Shown: positions 19,325-27,941 of the stretch, piece by piece
Layout: each line of letters starts with the position of its first letter
Position numbering within the stretch: position 1 is the first letter of the stretch
Source of the DNA: Saccharothrix syringae
Lineage (GTDB): Bacteria; Actinomycetota; Actinomycetes; Mycobacteriales; Pseudonocardiaceae
Length of the DNA stretch: 64,000 nucleotides
Reading direction: 5' to 3'
NCBI RefSeq assembly: GCF_009498035.1
Contig: NZ_CP034550.1
Coordinates: 6,014,001-6,078,000, forward strand
Program-made: the position numbers and the translations under genes
The notes under the pieces: generated by a model
The model's database searches: none
Seen by the model: only the letters and a program-made list of their open reading frames with translations
Told to the model about the DNA's origin: nothing

Positions 19325-19525
19325 GGGCGGGGATCCTCGCTTTCCACACGATTCGGCATTGCCCGCCGCTCACGTTATCCACGCCCCGCGCGTGTCCCCC
19401 CACCGTGGAATAACTGACCGCTCACCGCCCACCCAGACCCATTCCACCGCCCGGTCATCGCCCACCCCCGACGTGGGCCGACACCCCGCTCCCAGGCTGC
19501 ACGCCCAGGCGGACCCCCGACGCCG

Positions 19526-19756
19526 CTACTCGGAACGCGAAGCCCGCCGAGCAAGCCTGCCCGCGGCCATGTGCGCGTGGTCCAAGCCCACAGCCAGCAA
19601 CGTCGCCCGGATCACCGAGACCGACACCCGGTTCATCAGCGCCCGCGAGGTGTGCTCGGTCTCGATGTCGAGCCGGACGGCCACATCGGCCGGGAGCATG
19701 ACCGGGACCAGGTCAGCCACGTCGTCGTAGATCAGAGGAGGAACTTCGTTAGTCAC
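19526..19756 (-). CDS. Small hypothetical protein
   Basis: A 76-residue ORF from GTG 19756 (VTNEVPPLIYDD). Its middle (DVAVRLDIETEHTSRALMNRVSVSVIRATLLAV) looks like folded alpha/beta protein rather than random translation. No family is recognised. The ribosome-binding site is weak and longer starts exist upstream. It stands alone between the carboxylase operon and the tRNA. Confidence 0.45.
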   Translation of the reverse strand: MTNEVPPLIYDDVADLVPVMLPADVAVRLDIETEHTSRALMNRVSVSVIRATLLAVGLDHAHMAAGRLARRASRSE

Positions 19757-20269
19757 GCAGCCAGTGTTGCCGGTCGGATCGCCGCGTGACCAGTACCCGA
19801 TCGGTGGGGGTGCGACCGGCAATGGACCCCCGGTACAGGCACATTGGATCACCACAGGCCCACGCCAACGCCTCACCGCTTTTCAAACACGACCGAACCA
19901 TTTCAAGAACCCGGATTACAACGGACCAGGTGTACACAACAAACACCTCTGATGTGACACCAATCACCCGTTCGCCCGAGCCCGGCACACTCTCAGCCAC
20001 ACCTGCGCCCGCAAGTCGACACCTCCAGCCGCCAGGCCGCCCCCGTCGCGGCGGGCGCGAACCAAGACCAACAAGGGGTGACAACGATCACCGGGCCACC
20101 CCGCGCGCCCCCGTGCCGCACCTTCAGTCCACGCCAACAGGCCAGCCCTCAGCCCCCTGACCTGCACCAACACCAGGGAGGTATTCCCGGAAGATCCCAA
20201 CGGACCCCCCGATTTTGGCGTCTGCGGACGATCATGTAATCTATGCACACACCACGGCGAGAGCCGAGA
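19757..20269. other. Intergenic region upstream of tRNA-Leu
   Basis: About 510 bases with no convincing gene on either strand and less regular third-position GC than the flanks. It presumably contains the promoter of the tRNA gene; I could not pick out unambiguous -35/-10 boxes. Confidence 0.5.
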
Positions 20270-20352
20270 GTCCGGGTGGCGGAATGGCAGACGCGCTAGC
20301 TTGAGGTGCTAGTCCCCGCAAGGGGGTGGGGGTTCAAGTCCCCCCTCGGACA
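20270..20352 (+). tRNA. tRNA-Leu (anticodon GAG)
   Basis: The acceptor arms GTCCGGG (20270-20276) and CTCGGAC (20345-20351) pair over 7 bp, with A as discriminator. The anticodon stem CTAGC/GCTAG encloses the loop TTGAGGT, giving anticodon GAG at 20303-20305. A long variable arm (TCCCCGCAAGGGGG) marks a class II tRNA. The T loop is GTTCAAG. CCA is not encoded. The integrase genes start just downstream, so its 3' end is the likely attachment site. Confidence 0.95.
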
Positions 20353-20418
20353 CTCAAACGTGGGGAATTCCCCACTCCACACCATGGTACGACAGGCCCC
20401 CGATCGCAGCACGCGGTC

Positions 20419-20431
20419 GGGGGTTCAAGTC
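20419..20431 (+). repeat. Partial copy of the tRNA 3' T-arm (possible att remnant)
   Basis: GGGGGTTCAAGTC at 20328-20340 in tRNA-Leu recurs exactly at 20419-20431, 91 bp downstream and outside any tRNA fold. Thirteen bases of T-arm consensus could be chance, but a relic of an attachment site next to an integrase is plausible. Confidence 0.35.
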
Positions 20432-20460
20432 GCTTTCACGACAGATCCTTCCCGTGCGGG

Positions 20461-21129
20461 GTGGTCGCCTTGGGTGACCGGATCATCCCCGCGCTCGTCC
20501 CCGGCCGAACTCTCCGTCGCGCCTCCGCAGACGCCCCGTCGGCGTCGGGCCGGATCCCCTCCACCACCGGAACGGACACCCCTGCGGCGGAACCTCTCGC
20601 TCCTCGGGAATTGGACCTGCGGCGCACTCCGGCCCCGGCTCCGGGCGAGCTTCCGCCGATCCGGTTGCGGCACCTGCGCCGGTATTCGACGTCGGTGTTC
20701 GACCACAAGGGCCGGTTGACGTGCGGGATGTTGTTCGACGTTCTCGGCTGGGAAGCGGGAACGCGGATCGACATCACCGCACACGCCGGGACGATCGTGG
20801 TGCGCGGTGCCCGCGGTGGCGCCCACGAGGTCAAGAGCCGCCGTTTTCTGCACATCCCGGCGACCGTGCGGCACTGGTGTTCCTTCGGCGCGCGTGAACT
20901 GGTGCTGCTGCGGGCGGTGCCGGAGCTGTCGGTGCTGCTGATCTTCGGCCAGGAACGGTTGGACCAGGCCCTGCCCGATCCGCGTCGACTCGTGGATGCC
21001 GCCCGCGCCGTGGGGGGCCAAGTCGGTGGTTCCGGCGGCGGCCCGTCGGATCGGGCGGTGGAGGCCGGGAGGTCGGTGTCGCGGCCGGCTGCCGGTTCCG
21101 GGGAGTTGGGAGGTGGGCGTCGTGGCTGA
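20461..21129 (+). CDS. AbrB/SpoVT-like protein beside the integrase
   Basis: A 222-residue protein. The middle (about residues 70-150) resembles a swapped-hairpin AbrB fold: LFDVLGWEAGTRIDI, IVVRGA, then LHIPATVRHWC and ELVLLRAVPELSVLLIF. The flanks are low-complexity. Proteins of this kind commonly precede tyrosine recombinases in actinomycete elements, and a role in controlling or assisting recombination is inferred. The start is uncertain: GTG 20461 is used, but the frame is open further up. Its stop overlaps the integrase start (GTG 21122), so the two are co-translated. Confidence 0.6.
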   Translation: MVALGDRIIPALVPGRTLRRASADAPSASGRIPSTTGTDTPAAEPLAPRELDLRRTPAPAPGELPPIRLRHLRRYSTSVFDHKGRLTCGMLFDVLGWEAGTRIDITAHAGTIVVRGARGGAHEVKSRRFLHIPATVRHWCSFGARELVLLRAVPELSVLLIFGQERLDQALPDPRRLVDAARAVGGQVGGSGGGPSDRAVEAGRSVSRPAAGSGELGGGRRG

Positions 21130-22255
21130 GGCTGGTCCCGATCCGGTCGACGTGGCGATGGCCACGCAGTTGCTGGCGCGGATGAAACTGCGCGTCGAGG
21201 ACCTGGTCGATCTCGACGCGTTGGTGGCCGAGCGAGCCGCGGCGGGCAGGCAGGCGGCGGAGGCGCCGCCGGTGCCGACGTTCGCGGAGTTCGTGCCGGT
21301 GGTGCAGGGTGCGGTTCCGGCACCGTCGCGGCGGGTGTACGGCACCTACTGGCGCAAGATCGTCGAGGTGTGGGGCGGGCGGCGGCTGGACGAGGTCACC
21401 GTCTCCGACGTCCAGGGGTTGTTCGAGTTCGTCAAGGCCGGGGTGGTGGTGCGTCGGTCGGGCAACGGCGGGCAGGGTGCGGCCGAGCACACTTACAACG
21501 CGTTGTTGTGCCTGTACCGGTACGCGATGGACGAGGAATTGCTGTCGGTCCGGCAGAACGTGATGCTGCGGGTGGCCAAACCAAAGCGGGTGCGGTCGCG
21601 CCGCCACAGCCTGGACCCGGATCTGGTGGCGACGATCCAGGAGGTCGCCTCGACTACGGGCAACGATCCGGGGTTGGACGCGTTGCTGCTGCGGTTCCAC
21701 ATCGAGACCGCGGCCCGGCGCGGCGGGGCGCTCGGTTTGCGGCTGCGGGACCTGGATCGGGAGCGGTGCCTGGTGCTGCTGCGGGAGAAGGGCATGACCT
21801 CGCGGTGGCAGCCGGTGTCGCCGACGCTGATGGACACCCTGATCCACCACGCCCACCAGCGCGGCGCACGCGACGAGGACAGCCCGGTGCTGCGCTACCA
21901 CGACGGCACCCCGCTGACCCGCAAGCGCTACGAGACCCTGTGGGGACGCATCGGCAAGCACGTGGACACCGTGCACACCCAGATGATCAGCACCCACTGG
22001 TTGCGGCACACCACGCTGACCTGGGTGGAGCGCAACTTCGGGTTCGCGGTGGCGCGGGCCTTCGCCGGGCACGCCGAGCCGACTTCGAACAAGCACGGCG
22101 CGACCTACACCTACGTCAAGGCCAGCCTGGCGGAGGTGGCCACGGCGTTGCAGGCCATGACCGGCATCCGACACCCGCTCGCGGTTACCGAACACGAGAA
22201 GGTGGAGGAGCACCCGTTGCAGGCGGTACTCGACGCATCAGCAGGAGGGCTGTAG
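21122..22255 (+). CDS. Tyrosine recombinase / integrase
   Basis: A 377-residue phage-type integrase. The N-terminal core-binding region (~50-150) precedes a catalytic domain with Arg in TAARRGGAL (~199), Lys in REKG (~223), HWLRHT (His ~292, Arg ~295), the GHAEP His (~317) and the Tyr nucleophile in TYTYVK (~331). GTG 21122 lies inside the previous gene's last codons, with GGGAGGTGGG upstream. It would insert or excise DNA at the adjacent tRNA-Leu 3' end. No excisionase or transfer gene is evident nearby. Confidence 0.92.
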   Translation: MAEAGPDPVDVAMATQLLARMKLRVEDLVDLDALVAERAAAGRQAAEAPPVPTFAEFVPVVQGAVPAPSRRVYGTYWRKIVEVWGGRRLDEVTVSDVQGLFEFVKAGVVVRRSGNGGQGAAEHTYNALLCLYRYAMDEELLSVRQNVMLRVAKPKRVRSRRHSLDPDLVATIQEVASTTGNDPGLDALLLRFHIETAARRGGALGLRLRDLDRERCLVLLREKGMTSRWQPVSPTLMDTLIHHAHQRGARDEDSPVLRYHDGTPLTRKRYETLWGRIGKHVDTVHTQMISTHWLRHTTLTWVERNFGFAVARAFAGHAEPTSNKHGATYTYVKASLAEVATALQAMTGIRHPLAVTEHEKVEEHPLQAVLDASAGGL

Positions 22256-22405
22256 TTGGGGGGTGCCCGATCGTCGGTTGACGGCCGGGCACCGCGTTCG
22301 TGATCTGGCCCTTGGGTCCGCCGTCGTCGACGGTCATCGAGCGGCTGTCGACGACGGCGGGGAGCTGCCGGGGTGTTGCGACGAAGGAGCACAGCAGGAG
22401 GACGG

Positions 22406-22576
22406 CTACCTGAGCATCGGGGCGATTTGGCTGATCAGGAGCGTGATTGCGCCCGCGAGCAGGGTGGCGGTGATGACGAGCCGTCGGGCGGAGACCAGCA
22501 CCGACCGCACGGCGTCCAGCAAGGTGCAGGTGGTCTTGGCCCACCGGTTGATGCGCTGATTGAGCTTCATGCCCAT
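22406..22576 (-). CDS. Small membrane protein
   Basis: A 56-residue ORF from ATG 22576 (MGMKLNQRINRWAK), or from the adjacent GTG or ATG 22570. It has a basic N-terminus and a single hydrophobic helix near the C-terminus (LVITATLLAGAITLLI). It is divergent from the gene at 22619. No family recognised. Confidence 0.4.
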   Translation of the reverse strand: MGMKLNQRINRWAKTTCTLLDAVRSVLVSARRLVITATLLAGAITLLISQIAPMLR

Positions 22577-22618
22577 CACGGTGATACCCCATTTTCCATA
22601 CTCCATAAAATCGCGGCC

Positions 22619-23770
22619 ATGACTACCGAGGCGGAGGTCCGCAAGCGGTTGACCAGGCGACTGCGCACGGGCCTGACCGAGCGCGAGTGGGCTTTCCTGG
22701 TCAGGCGCGGCCACTTGGACGACCTGCTCTCCTGTGAGGGCGATGATCTGGACGAGGAGGTCAAGGCCGTCGCGGGGCTGTTCAAGGACATGCGGGAGTT
22801 GCTCTATCCCGCCTCCGACCCGGCCGGGTCCACCGAGCCGGGTCGCAGCCTGCCGTCGCCGTCCTCGCCTCAGACCCACTCGGCTGCGGTGGGACAACGG
22901 TCGATGGCGTACGCGCTGGCGTTGAGCGAGAACATCGCCGCCGAGGCCGACCGTGATCGCCAGACCGCGGCCTTCCGCGCGGCCCACCTGCCCGATGGCC
23001 TCATCAGGTTGGACCGGGTCGAGGAGTGGATCGGCCAGCGGGCCCAGGAGCAGCCGGGTGACCTACGGCAGGCCCGCGTTCGGATTCCGGCGGGCTGGCA
23101 ACCCGACGAGCCGTTGCCGTCGACCTCGGCGAGCATTTTCGTCGACCGGCTGGAGTACGTCGCGCCGGGGCACGACCGGGTTCGGTGGATCGTGGTCGCG
23201 CCGGGCGGCGTGCTGGGGTGGTTGCGCAGGCTGTCGGTGGGGTTGGCCACCGCTCACGGGTGGGAACCCGCGCAGGCCACCACCTGGGTGCTGACCGGGT
23301 TGACCCCGCTGGTCGGACTGATCCGGGTCACCGAGGAACGGGAGAACATCCGGGACTCGCAGTGGATGGCGTGGTCGGAACGCATCACGCTGGACGTGCA
23401 CCCCGCCGCAATGCCCGACGAGGTGGCCGACGCCTACCGCGCCGCCCGCAAGCGGTTCGACGCCCGCCGCACCAACGGCGAGTACCGGGCGCGTTCCCAG
23501 GCGATTCCTCAACTGGCCTTGGCCCGGTTCGTCGCTCGCCGTCGCCCAAGGTGTACGTGGGACGAGATTCGGGTGCTGTGGAACGACTGGATCACCGTGC
23601 AGGCCGACTACCCAGGCGTGGCGCTGAAGCGCTACGACTCCGCCAAGCGGTTCCACAACGAGGCCGTGGCCGCCTGCAAAAGGGTGCTCTACCGAGGCGG
23701 CTACGTGGGCCGCCAAGGTGTCGCCCAAGCGGTGGTCGACGGCGAGTTCTTCGATCAACAGACCCGTTGA
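22619..23770 (+). CDS. Unknown protein next to the AbiTii gene
   Basis: A 383-residue protein I do not recognise. Residues 1-75 are helical and charged (VRKRLTRRLRTGLTEREWAFL). The middle (~165-250) has a hydrophobic alpha/beta core with WIVVAPGGVLGWLRRLSVGLA and TTWVLTGLTPLVGLI. The C-terminal ~120 residues are helical and Arg-rich (AYRAARKRFDARR, YDSAKRFHNEAVAACKRVLY), possibly nucleic-acid binding. ATG 22619 follows an AT-rich patch (ATTTTCCATACTCCATAAAA) that may hold the promoter. The AbiTii-like gene starts 22 bp after the stop on the same strand, so the two are likely one operon. Confidence 0.75.
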   Translation: MTTEAEVRKRLTRRLRTGLTEREWAFLVRRGHLDDLLSCEGDDLDEEVKAVAGLFKDMRELLYPASDPAGSTEPGRSLPSPSSPQTHSAAVGQRSMAYALALSENIAAEADRDRQTAAFRAAHLPDGLIRLDRVEEWIGQRAQEQPGDLRQARVRIPAGWQPDEPLPSTSASIFVDRLEYVAPGHDRVRWIVVAPGGVLGWLRRLSVGLATAHGWEPAQATTWVLTGLTPLVGLIRVTEERENIRDSQWMAWSERITLDVHPAAMPDEVADAYRAARKRFDARRTNGEYRARSQAIPQLALARFVARRRPRCTWDEIRVLWNDWITVQADYPGVALKRYDSAKRFHNEAVAACKRVLYRGGYVGRQGVAQAVVDGEFFDQQTR

Positions 23771-23792
23771 CGTGCGGGGTTGGGATGCGCCG

Positions 23793-24791
23793 ATGGCGAG
23801 CCTCACCGGCGAGAACGTGCTGTCGCTAGTTCATCAGGCCCTGACCGAGTTCGACGATCGTCCACTGGATGTGACCATCCGTCGCGCCGCTCGGATCGCT
23901 TCGCTACTGGGCGAGACCGAGTTGGCCGTCCGGTTCACCATGGAACTCAAGGCGCACGGAGGACACCCGCAGTCCAACGCGGAGAACGCCCAACGCATGA
24001 TGGCCGACCCTTCGGCATGGGGGTCGCCCGACGGTCCGGATTTCGCGGCGATGAGGGCGTGGTCCGAAAACCGGACGTTCAAGGACGGACCGCATGCGGG
24101 CAACGTCAGCACCTTCGGCGTGGCCGAGATCATCGCCTGGTTGGACGAGTTCGACGAGCGCCGTGCCGATGGCGATGACAGGTTCGTGCGCCTGCACTAC
24201 CGGGCGGTTCTGGAGCGTATCCGGCAAAGGGTGTTCACGGCGTTGTGCGCCTGGGAGCGGCAGCTGACCTACGCCAACGTCAACGAGCGGATCTTCGATC
24301 GCTTCCGCTCTCGCGTGGACGCCATGTTGGCTCAGGGAGCATCGGCGCTGGTCGCCCAGTTCTCCGCTGTGTACCGCAGGCTGCGGGAGGCGACCCGCGA
24401 CCCGCAGTCGCCGGTGGCCGAGGAGTTGGCTCAGGCGGTCACCACGTGCAGGCGCATCCTCAAGACCGTCGCCGACCACGTCCTGCCCGCCGCACCGGGC
24501 GCCGTGGCCGAGAACGGCAGTCCGCTCAACGACAGCGCGTATCGCAACCGGATCTTCCAGTTCGTCAAGGACAACGTCGGCAGCGAAGCCGTCGCGGGTG
24601 CGGTCAAGGCCGCGATCGGCGGGGTGTATGAGCGGTTCAGCACTCTGGACAAGCTCGCCAACAAGGGTGTCCACGCGGAGTTGGGCGTCAAAGAGGCCGA
24701 GATGTGCGCCATCCACACCTATCTGGTTGCCGGTGAACTGCTCGATCTCTTTATCGCGTCGAGCAACGAGGTCACTCCAGCGCACCCCTGA
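23793..24791 (+). CDS. AbiTii-domain protein (abortive-infection type)
   Basis: A 332-residue protein. The N-terminal ~75 residues match the AbiTii pattern: an ALTE helix, then TIRRAARIASLLGETEL and FTMELKAHGG. The C-terminal ~110 residues form a helical domain (NRIFQFVKDNV, LDKLANKGVHAELGVKEAEMCAIHTYLVAGELLDL) seen in several phage-defence-associated proteins. The AbiTii domain is named for a plasmid abortive-infection toxin; its biochemical activity is not clear to me. It lies 22 bp after the unknown gene and 59 bp before a terminator hairpin, so the pair forms a closed two-gene unit in an integrative element. Confidence 0.65.
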   Translation: MASLTGENVLSLVHQALTEFDDRPLDVTIRRAARIASLLGETELAVRFTMELKAHGGHPQSNAENAQRMMADPSAWGSPDGPDFAAMRAWSENRTFKDGPHAGNVSTFGVAEIIAWLDEFDERRADGDDRFVRLHYRAVLERIRQRVFTALCAWERQLTYANVNERIFDRFRSRVDAMLAQGASALVAQFSAVYRRLREATRDPQSPVAEELAQAVTTCRRILKTVADHVLPAAPGAVAENGSPLNDSAYRNRIFQFVKDNVGSEAVAGAVKAAIGGVYERFSTLDKLANKGVHAELGVKEAEMCAIHTYLVAGELLDLFIASSNEVTPAHP

Positions 24792-24849
24792 CAGAGGCGG
24801 CAGTCGCTGGGGAGCACGTCGCATAGTGACTTGGACGCCGACCTCTCCC

Positions 24850-24870
24850 CCGGCCCGTGGGAGGGGCCGG
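24850..24870 (+). terminator. Terminator hairpin after the AbiTii gene
   Basis: CCGGCCC and GGGCCGG arms enclose a 7-nt loop, 59 bp after the AbiTii stop codon. Confidence 0.6.
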
Positions 24871-25046
24871 CATGTGCCGTCGTTGACGCCTGGCTCGTAT
24901 CCGTCGTGGCGATCGCTCGTTCGTGTCGCGAGATGCGGCGCTACGGTTGCCGACCATGATGCTTTCACCGATACCGTCACCGCACACCGCGTCGGAGTGG
25001 GTCGCCGAGTCGGGTGCTGGGATCCACAACACCGGATCACCAGGCG

Positions 25047-25754
25047 ATGTGGCCTGACGAGGGGGTGGTGCTGATCGACCTGGAGAACATGGTCGGCACC
25101 AACCCGCGTCCTCCCGTGCTGCGGTCCCGGGTGACGGCGCTGTTGGAAGCGGCAGGCCCTTGTCACCATGTCGTGGTCGCCTACGCCGCGTCCGAGGACG
25201 ACGGCGACACGGCCGCGTCGGTCCTCGCCGCCCTTCGTGTGGCACCGCTGCGGGTGGAGCCCGGACCTAACGCTGCGGAGAATGCGCTGATCAGGCACGC
25301 CGGCCGCATGCAGGCCAGTGGTTGCACCCGGTTTGTCGTCTGCTCCGGTGACCGTGCGTTCGCCGCGTTGGCCGATGTCGAGAACACCCGGATCGACGTG
25401 CTGGTGTGGCAAGGGCAACCTGTCGCGACCCGGCTGGCCGATGTCGCCTGCGGCATCCGCGAACTGCCTCGGGTGGACAAGACGACCACGACGGGTGAAC
25501 CCGCGTCCGTGCGCCGCCAGCACGGCGACGGCATTCGGCAGGGGCGGCTGCCCGCCGCCGGGAGATACCGACTGCCGAACTTCCCTCTGCCCGTGACGGC
25601 GCTGCTGATCGGCGTAGGGATCGCACTCGGGCACCGGTTGATCGACCTGGCGTTGTCACGAGGCCGAGCATCCGACCAAGCACCTGGTCGTCGCCCGTGC
25701 CATTCGGGTCGGCCTGTCCGTGGCCGAGTGTCACGCAGTGGCCGGGCCGGTTGA
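25047..25754 (+). CDS. NYN/PIN-like ribonuclease-type protein with C-terminal membrane helix
   Basis: A 235-residue protein. Residues 1-130 look like a NYN (PIN-superfamily) nuclease: VVLIDLENM supplies the first acidic site, HHVVVAYAASE the next strand, GPNAAENALIRHA a conserved helix and RFVVCSGDRAFAAL the SGD acidic site. After a variable linker, a hydrophobic stretch (LPVTALLIGVGIALGHRLIDLAL, ~182-205) suggests a membrane anchor and a short basic tail. ATG 25047. NYN proteins are metal-dependent RNases, often in toxin or defence settings. It stands alone between two hairpins. Membrane tethering is unusual for the family. Confidence 0.7.
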   Translation: MWPDEGVVLIDLENMVGTNPRPPVLRSRVTALLEAAGPCHHVVVAYAASEDDGDTAASVLAALRVAPLRVEPGPNAAENALIRHAGRMQASGCTRFVVCSGDRAFAALADVENTRIDVLVWQGQPVATRLADVACGIRELPRVDKTTTTGEPASVRRQHGDGIRQGRLPAAGRYRLPNFPLPVTALLIGVGIALGHRLIDLALSRGRASDQAPGRRPCHSGRPVRGRVSRSGRAG

Positions 25755-25827
25755 GTGGTGCACGGCAGGCCGAGCACCGGTGCCTGAGTTCTCGCGGTCG
25801 ATCCAGACCGCCCGATCTCGGAGGTAA

Positions 25828-25859
25828 GCACCGGGGGTCGGGGGGCGTGCCCCCGGTGC
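25828..25859. terminator. Terminator hairpin between convergent genes
   Basis: A perfect 10-bp stem, GCACCGGGGG/CCCCCGGTGC with a 12-nt loop, lies between the NYN gene and the minus-strand pseudogene. Confidence 0.7.
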
Positions 25860-26066
25860 CTGCCCGTCTATCGCCGCGTGCCTGCATCGCGAAACAAGAT
25901 CATCGCTCGTTCACTCGTTCGCGCTACTTCGAGCGGACAGCGGCTCGGCTCCTCCATCGCTTCTCCGTCGTCATCTCCGCGCCGGTCACCGATGAGCGTT
26001 TCCGGCACGAACTTGAAGTCGTGAGGCTGCGCCGCTTCGGTTGGAGCGAGCCACAGCCGAACCTGC

Positions 26067-26570
26067 TCACGCCACCGGCGAGAGGTGTTCGGCCAGAGCG
26101 GCGGCGATGGGGTCGGCCTTGATCCAACCGTCCTGTTCGACCGCTTCGGCCGGGGAGGTCGAAGGTCACCAGCGGTTCGTGGCCGGCGAGGTGGATGCCG
26201 TCGATCTCGGGGTAGATCCGCAGTTGCCGGGCACCGGGACGCAGTGGCACGACAGCGCGGCTGCCCCAGAAGTCGATCACGAGGCCGAGCACCTGTTCGT
26301 CGCCCTCGGCGGCCGGGTCGACCTGCACGTGGCCGATCACGGCAGAGTGGCCGCCGCGGGCGAGCAGCTCGATGACGGCGCGGGCGAGGGTGTCGCCGAC
26401 GGCGATGATCCGTGATCGACGGGTGATCTCGACGAAGCGCTCGCCGGGCGGAATCGTGAGGGGCCAACCGTCCTTGTCCTGGCCAATGGACGGGCCGGGC
26501 GTGAGCTGACGGAACAGCTCGTGTGCCTCCGGTCCAAGCGGTCCACGTCGATGACAACGGTCTTCGCCAC
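26067..26570 (-). pseudogene. Frameshifted unknown gene
   Basis: Read right to left from GTG 26570 (VAKTVVIDVDRLD), the frame breaks near 26530. It resumes as PEAHELFRQLTPGPS and runs through GVSY-free alpha/beta sequence including ERFVEITRRSRIIAVGD, SAVIGHVQVD and LGLVIDFWGSRAVVPLRPG. It breaks again near 26143 and finishes as AEAVEQDGWIKADPIAAALAEHL to a stop at 26067. Each break is a single-base change. Restored length is about 165 residues. Family unknown. Either a decayed gene or two base errors. Confidence 0.6.
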
Positions 26571-26705
26571 GGCGGCCCCCACTACGACAGATGAGTGATG
26601 CTCACGCATCCTGCGAACAGCTCGCCCGGTGGGGGTGCCGTCGGGTCGCCGCTCACCGTTCCTTCGGTCTTCGAACACATGTGCGAGTCTCCTGGGGTGT
26701 CTTCG

Positions 26706-27020
26706 ATGTCGACGGCTCAACGCCTCAAGTTCGAGAACGACGTGGCCGCCCTGCGCCGGCTGATCAACCGCACGCCGCGGTGGCGCCCGGCGCAGGTGGA
26801 CGACGAAGCCGTGATGATCGACGCGCTGGGACAGGTGGCGTTGGTCTTCCACGGTCCGTGGAAGACCAACCTGCACACCTTCTTCACCCACTTCGACCAC
26901 GACGTGCTGATCGTGCTGCTCGGTCTGCTCGAAGCGGCTCCCGGCACCCGCGCCGAGGGGCAGGCGCTGCGTCTGCTGGAGATGATGCGATTGCCGTCCG
27001 ACGAACCGGACGCCCGTTGA
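26706..27020 (+). CDS. Small unknown protein
   Basis: A 104-residue protein from ATG 26706 (MSTAQRLKFENDV). Three helices are suggested: FENDVAALRRLINR, DEAVMIDALGQVALVF and DVLIVLLGLLEAA. No family is recognised. The frame is open further upstream, but the codon pattern there is poor. It is the first of four same-strand unknown genes (26706-30261). Confidence 0.6.
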   Translation: MSTAQRLKFENDVAALRRLINRTPRWRPAQVDDEAVMIDALGQVALVFHGPWKTNLHTFFTHFDHDVLIVLLGLLEAAPGTRAEGQALRLLEMMRLPSDEPDAR

Positions 27021-27107
27021 GCAGCGCGAGACCGCTCAGCCCGTGTCGCTGTGACGGCCCGCGGAAGCTCCCGGACTCGCCGGTGTTCGGGTCGTGGGCT
27101 GCCCTGC

Positions 27108-27941
27108 ATGCCGAACCGTGAAGAGGCCGAACGGCGGCTGGGGAGGTTGTTCACCGCCGTCGCCGCCTGGGCGTCCCGGATCCAACAGCCGCCCCTGGTC
27201 GCCTCGCCGGGCAGCAGCCTCGCCGCCGACGACCAGGCGTTTCCGTCGCCGCCCGCGTCGACGATCGTCTACAATGGTCTGGTCACCGCCGTCGAGCACC
27301 TGGACTACTTGCGGACGGCGTTGCAGGCCACCGGCCGGATCTATCCGGCGGCGAACTACACCGTGTTGAAGTCGGCTCCGACGGGGGCGGCGCAGGCTGT
27401 CTGGGTGCTGGCGCCGCAGGCCCGCAGCAAGCGGGTCGGGCACGCTCTGGAGATCGCGGTCGACAACTACAACCAGCAGCGCAAGCTCGTCGAGGCCGCC
27501 ACCGCCCTGACCGTCGAGCAGCAGGCCGTCGCCGATCGGGTGACTGCCACGCTGGACGCCCGCCTGGACGAGGCCGCGGCGCTCGCGACCTTCCTGGGCA
27601 AAAACTCCGCCAACATCCGCAAGTGGAAGTTCGACATGACCCGGGCGATCACCGAGGCGGTCGAGTTGGCCAACCCGGTCGACACCGCCGACGCGGCGGT
27701 GATCCGCTCGGGCACCGGACTGCTGTGGCGCTCGCAGAGCGGCCACGCCCACGGCACTCCGGGCAGCCGCCTATCGCTGATCGACCACGGCAGCGTCGTC
27801 GACGGCGGCAACGGCACCCTGTGGGTCGCGGCGAGCATCTCGTTCGAGGAGGTGGTCACCGCCACCGGCGCCGCCACGCTGCTGCTCGACGAAGCTTGGC
27901 GTCTCTACGACCTGCGCCGGGAAAGCCCGGGTGACGCCTGA
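27108..27941 (+). CDS. Unknown protein
   Basis: A 277-residue, mostly helical protein that I do not recognise. Features are MPNREEAERRLGRLFTAV, STIVYNGLVTAVEHLDYLRTAL, SKRVGHALEIAVDNYNQQRKLV and a C-terminal region with SGLLWRSQSGHAHG-like sequence (TGLLWRSQSGHAH). The last resembles the SxxxHA motif of helical proteins tied to the DUF5677 group. Its stop overlaps the ATG of the next gene by one base (TGATG), so the two are translated together. Confidence 0.72.
   Translation: MPNREEAERRLGRLFTAVAAWASRIQQPPLVASPGSSLAADDQAFPSPPASTIVYNGLVTAVEHLDYLRTALQATGRIYPAANYTVLKSAPTGAAQAVWVLAPQARSKRVGHALEIAVDNYNQQRKLVEAATALTVEQQAVADRVTATLDARLDEAAALATFLGKNSANIRKWKFDMTRAITEAVELANPVDTADAAVIRSGTGLLWRSQSGHAHGTPGSRLSLIDHGSVVDGGNGTLWVAASISFEEVVTATGAATLLLDEAWRLYDLRRESPGDA

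Noticed and set aside
20306..20719. ORF starting inside tRNA-Leu
   Set aside because: It overlaps the tRNA and has no protein-like features or ribosome-binding site.
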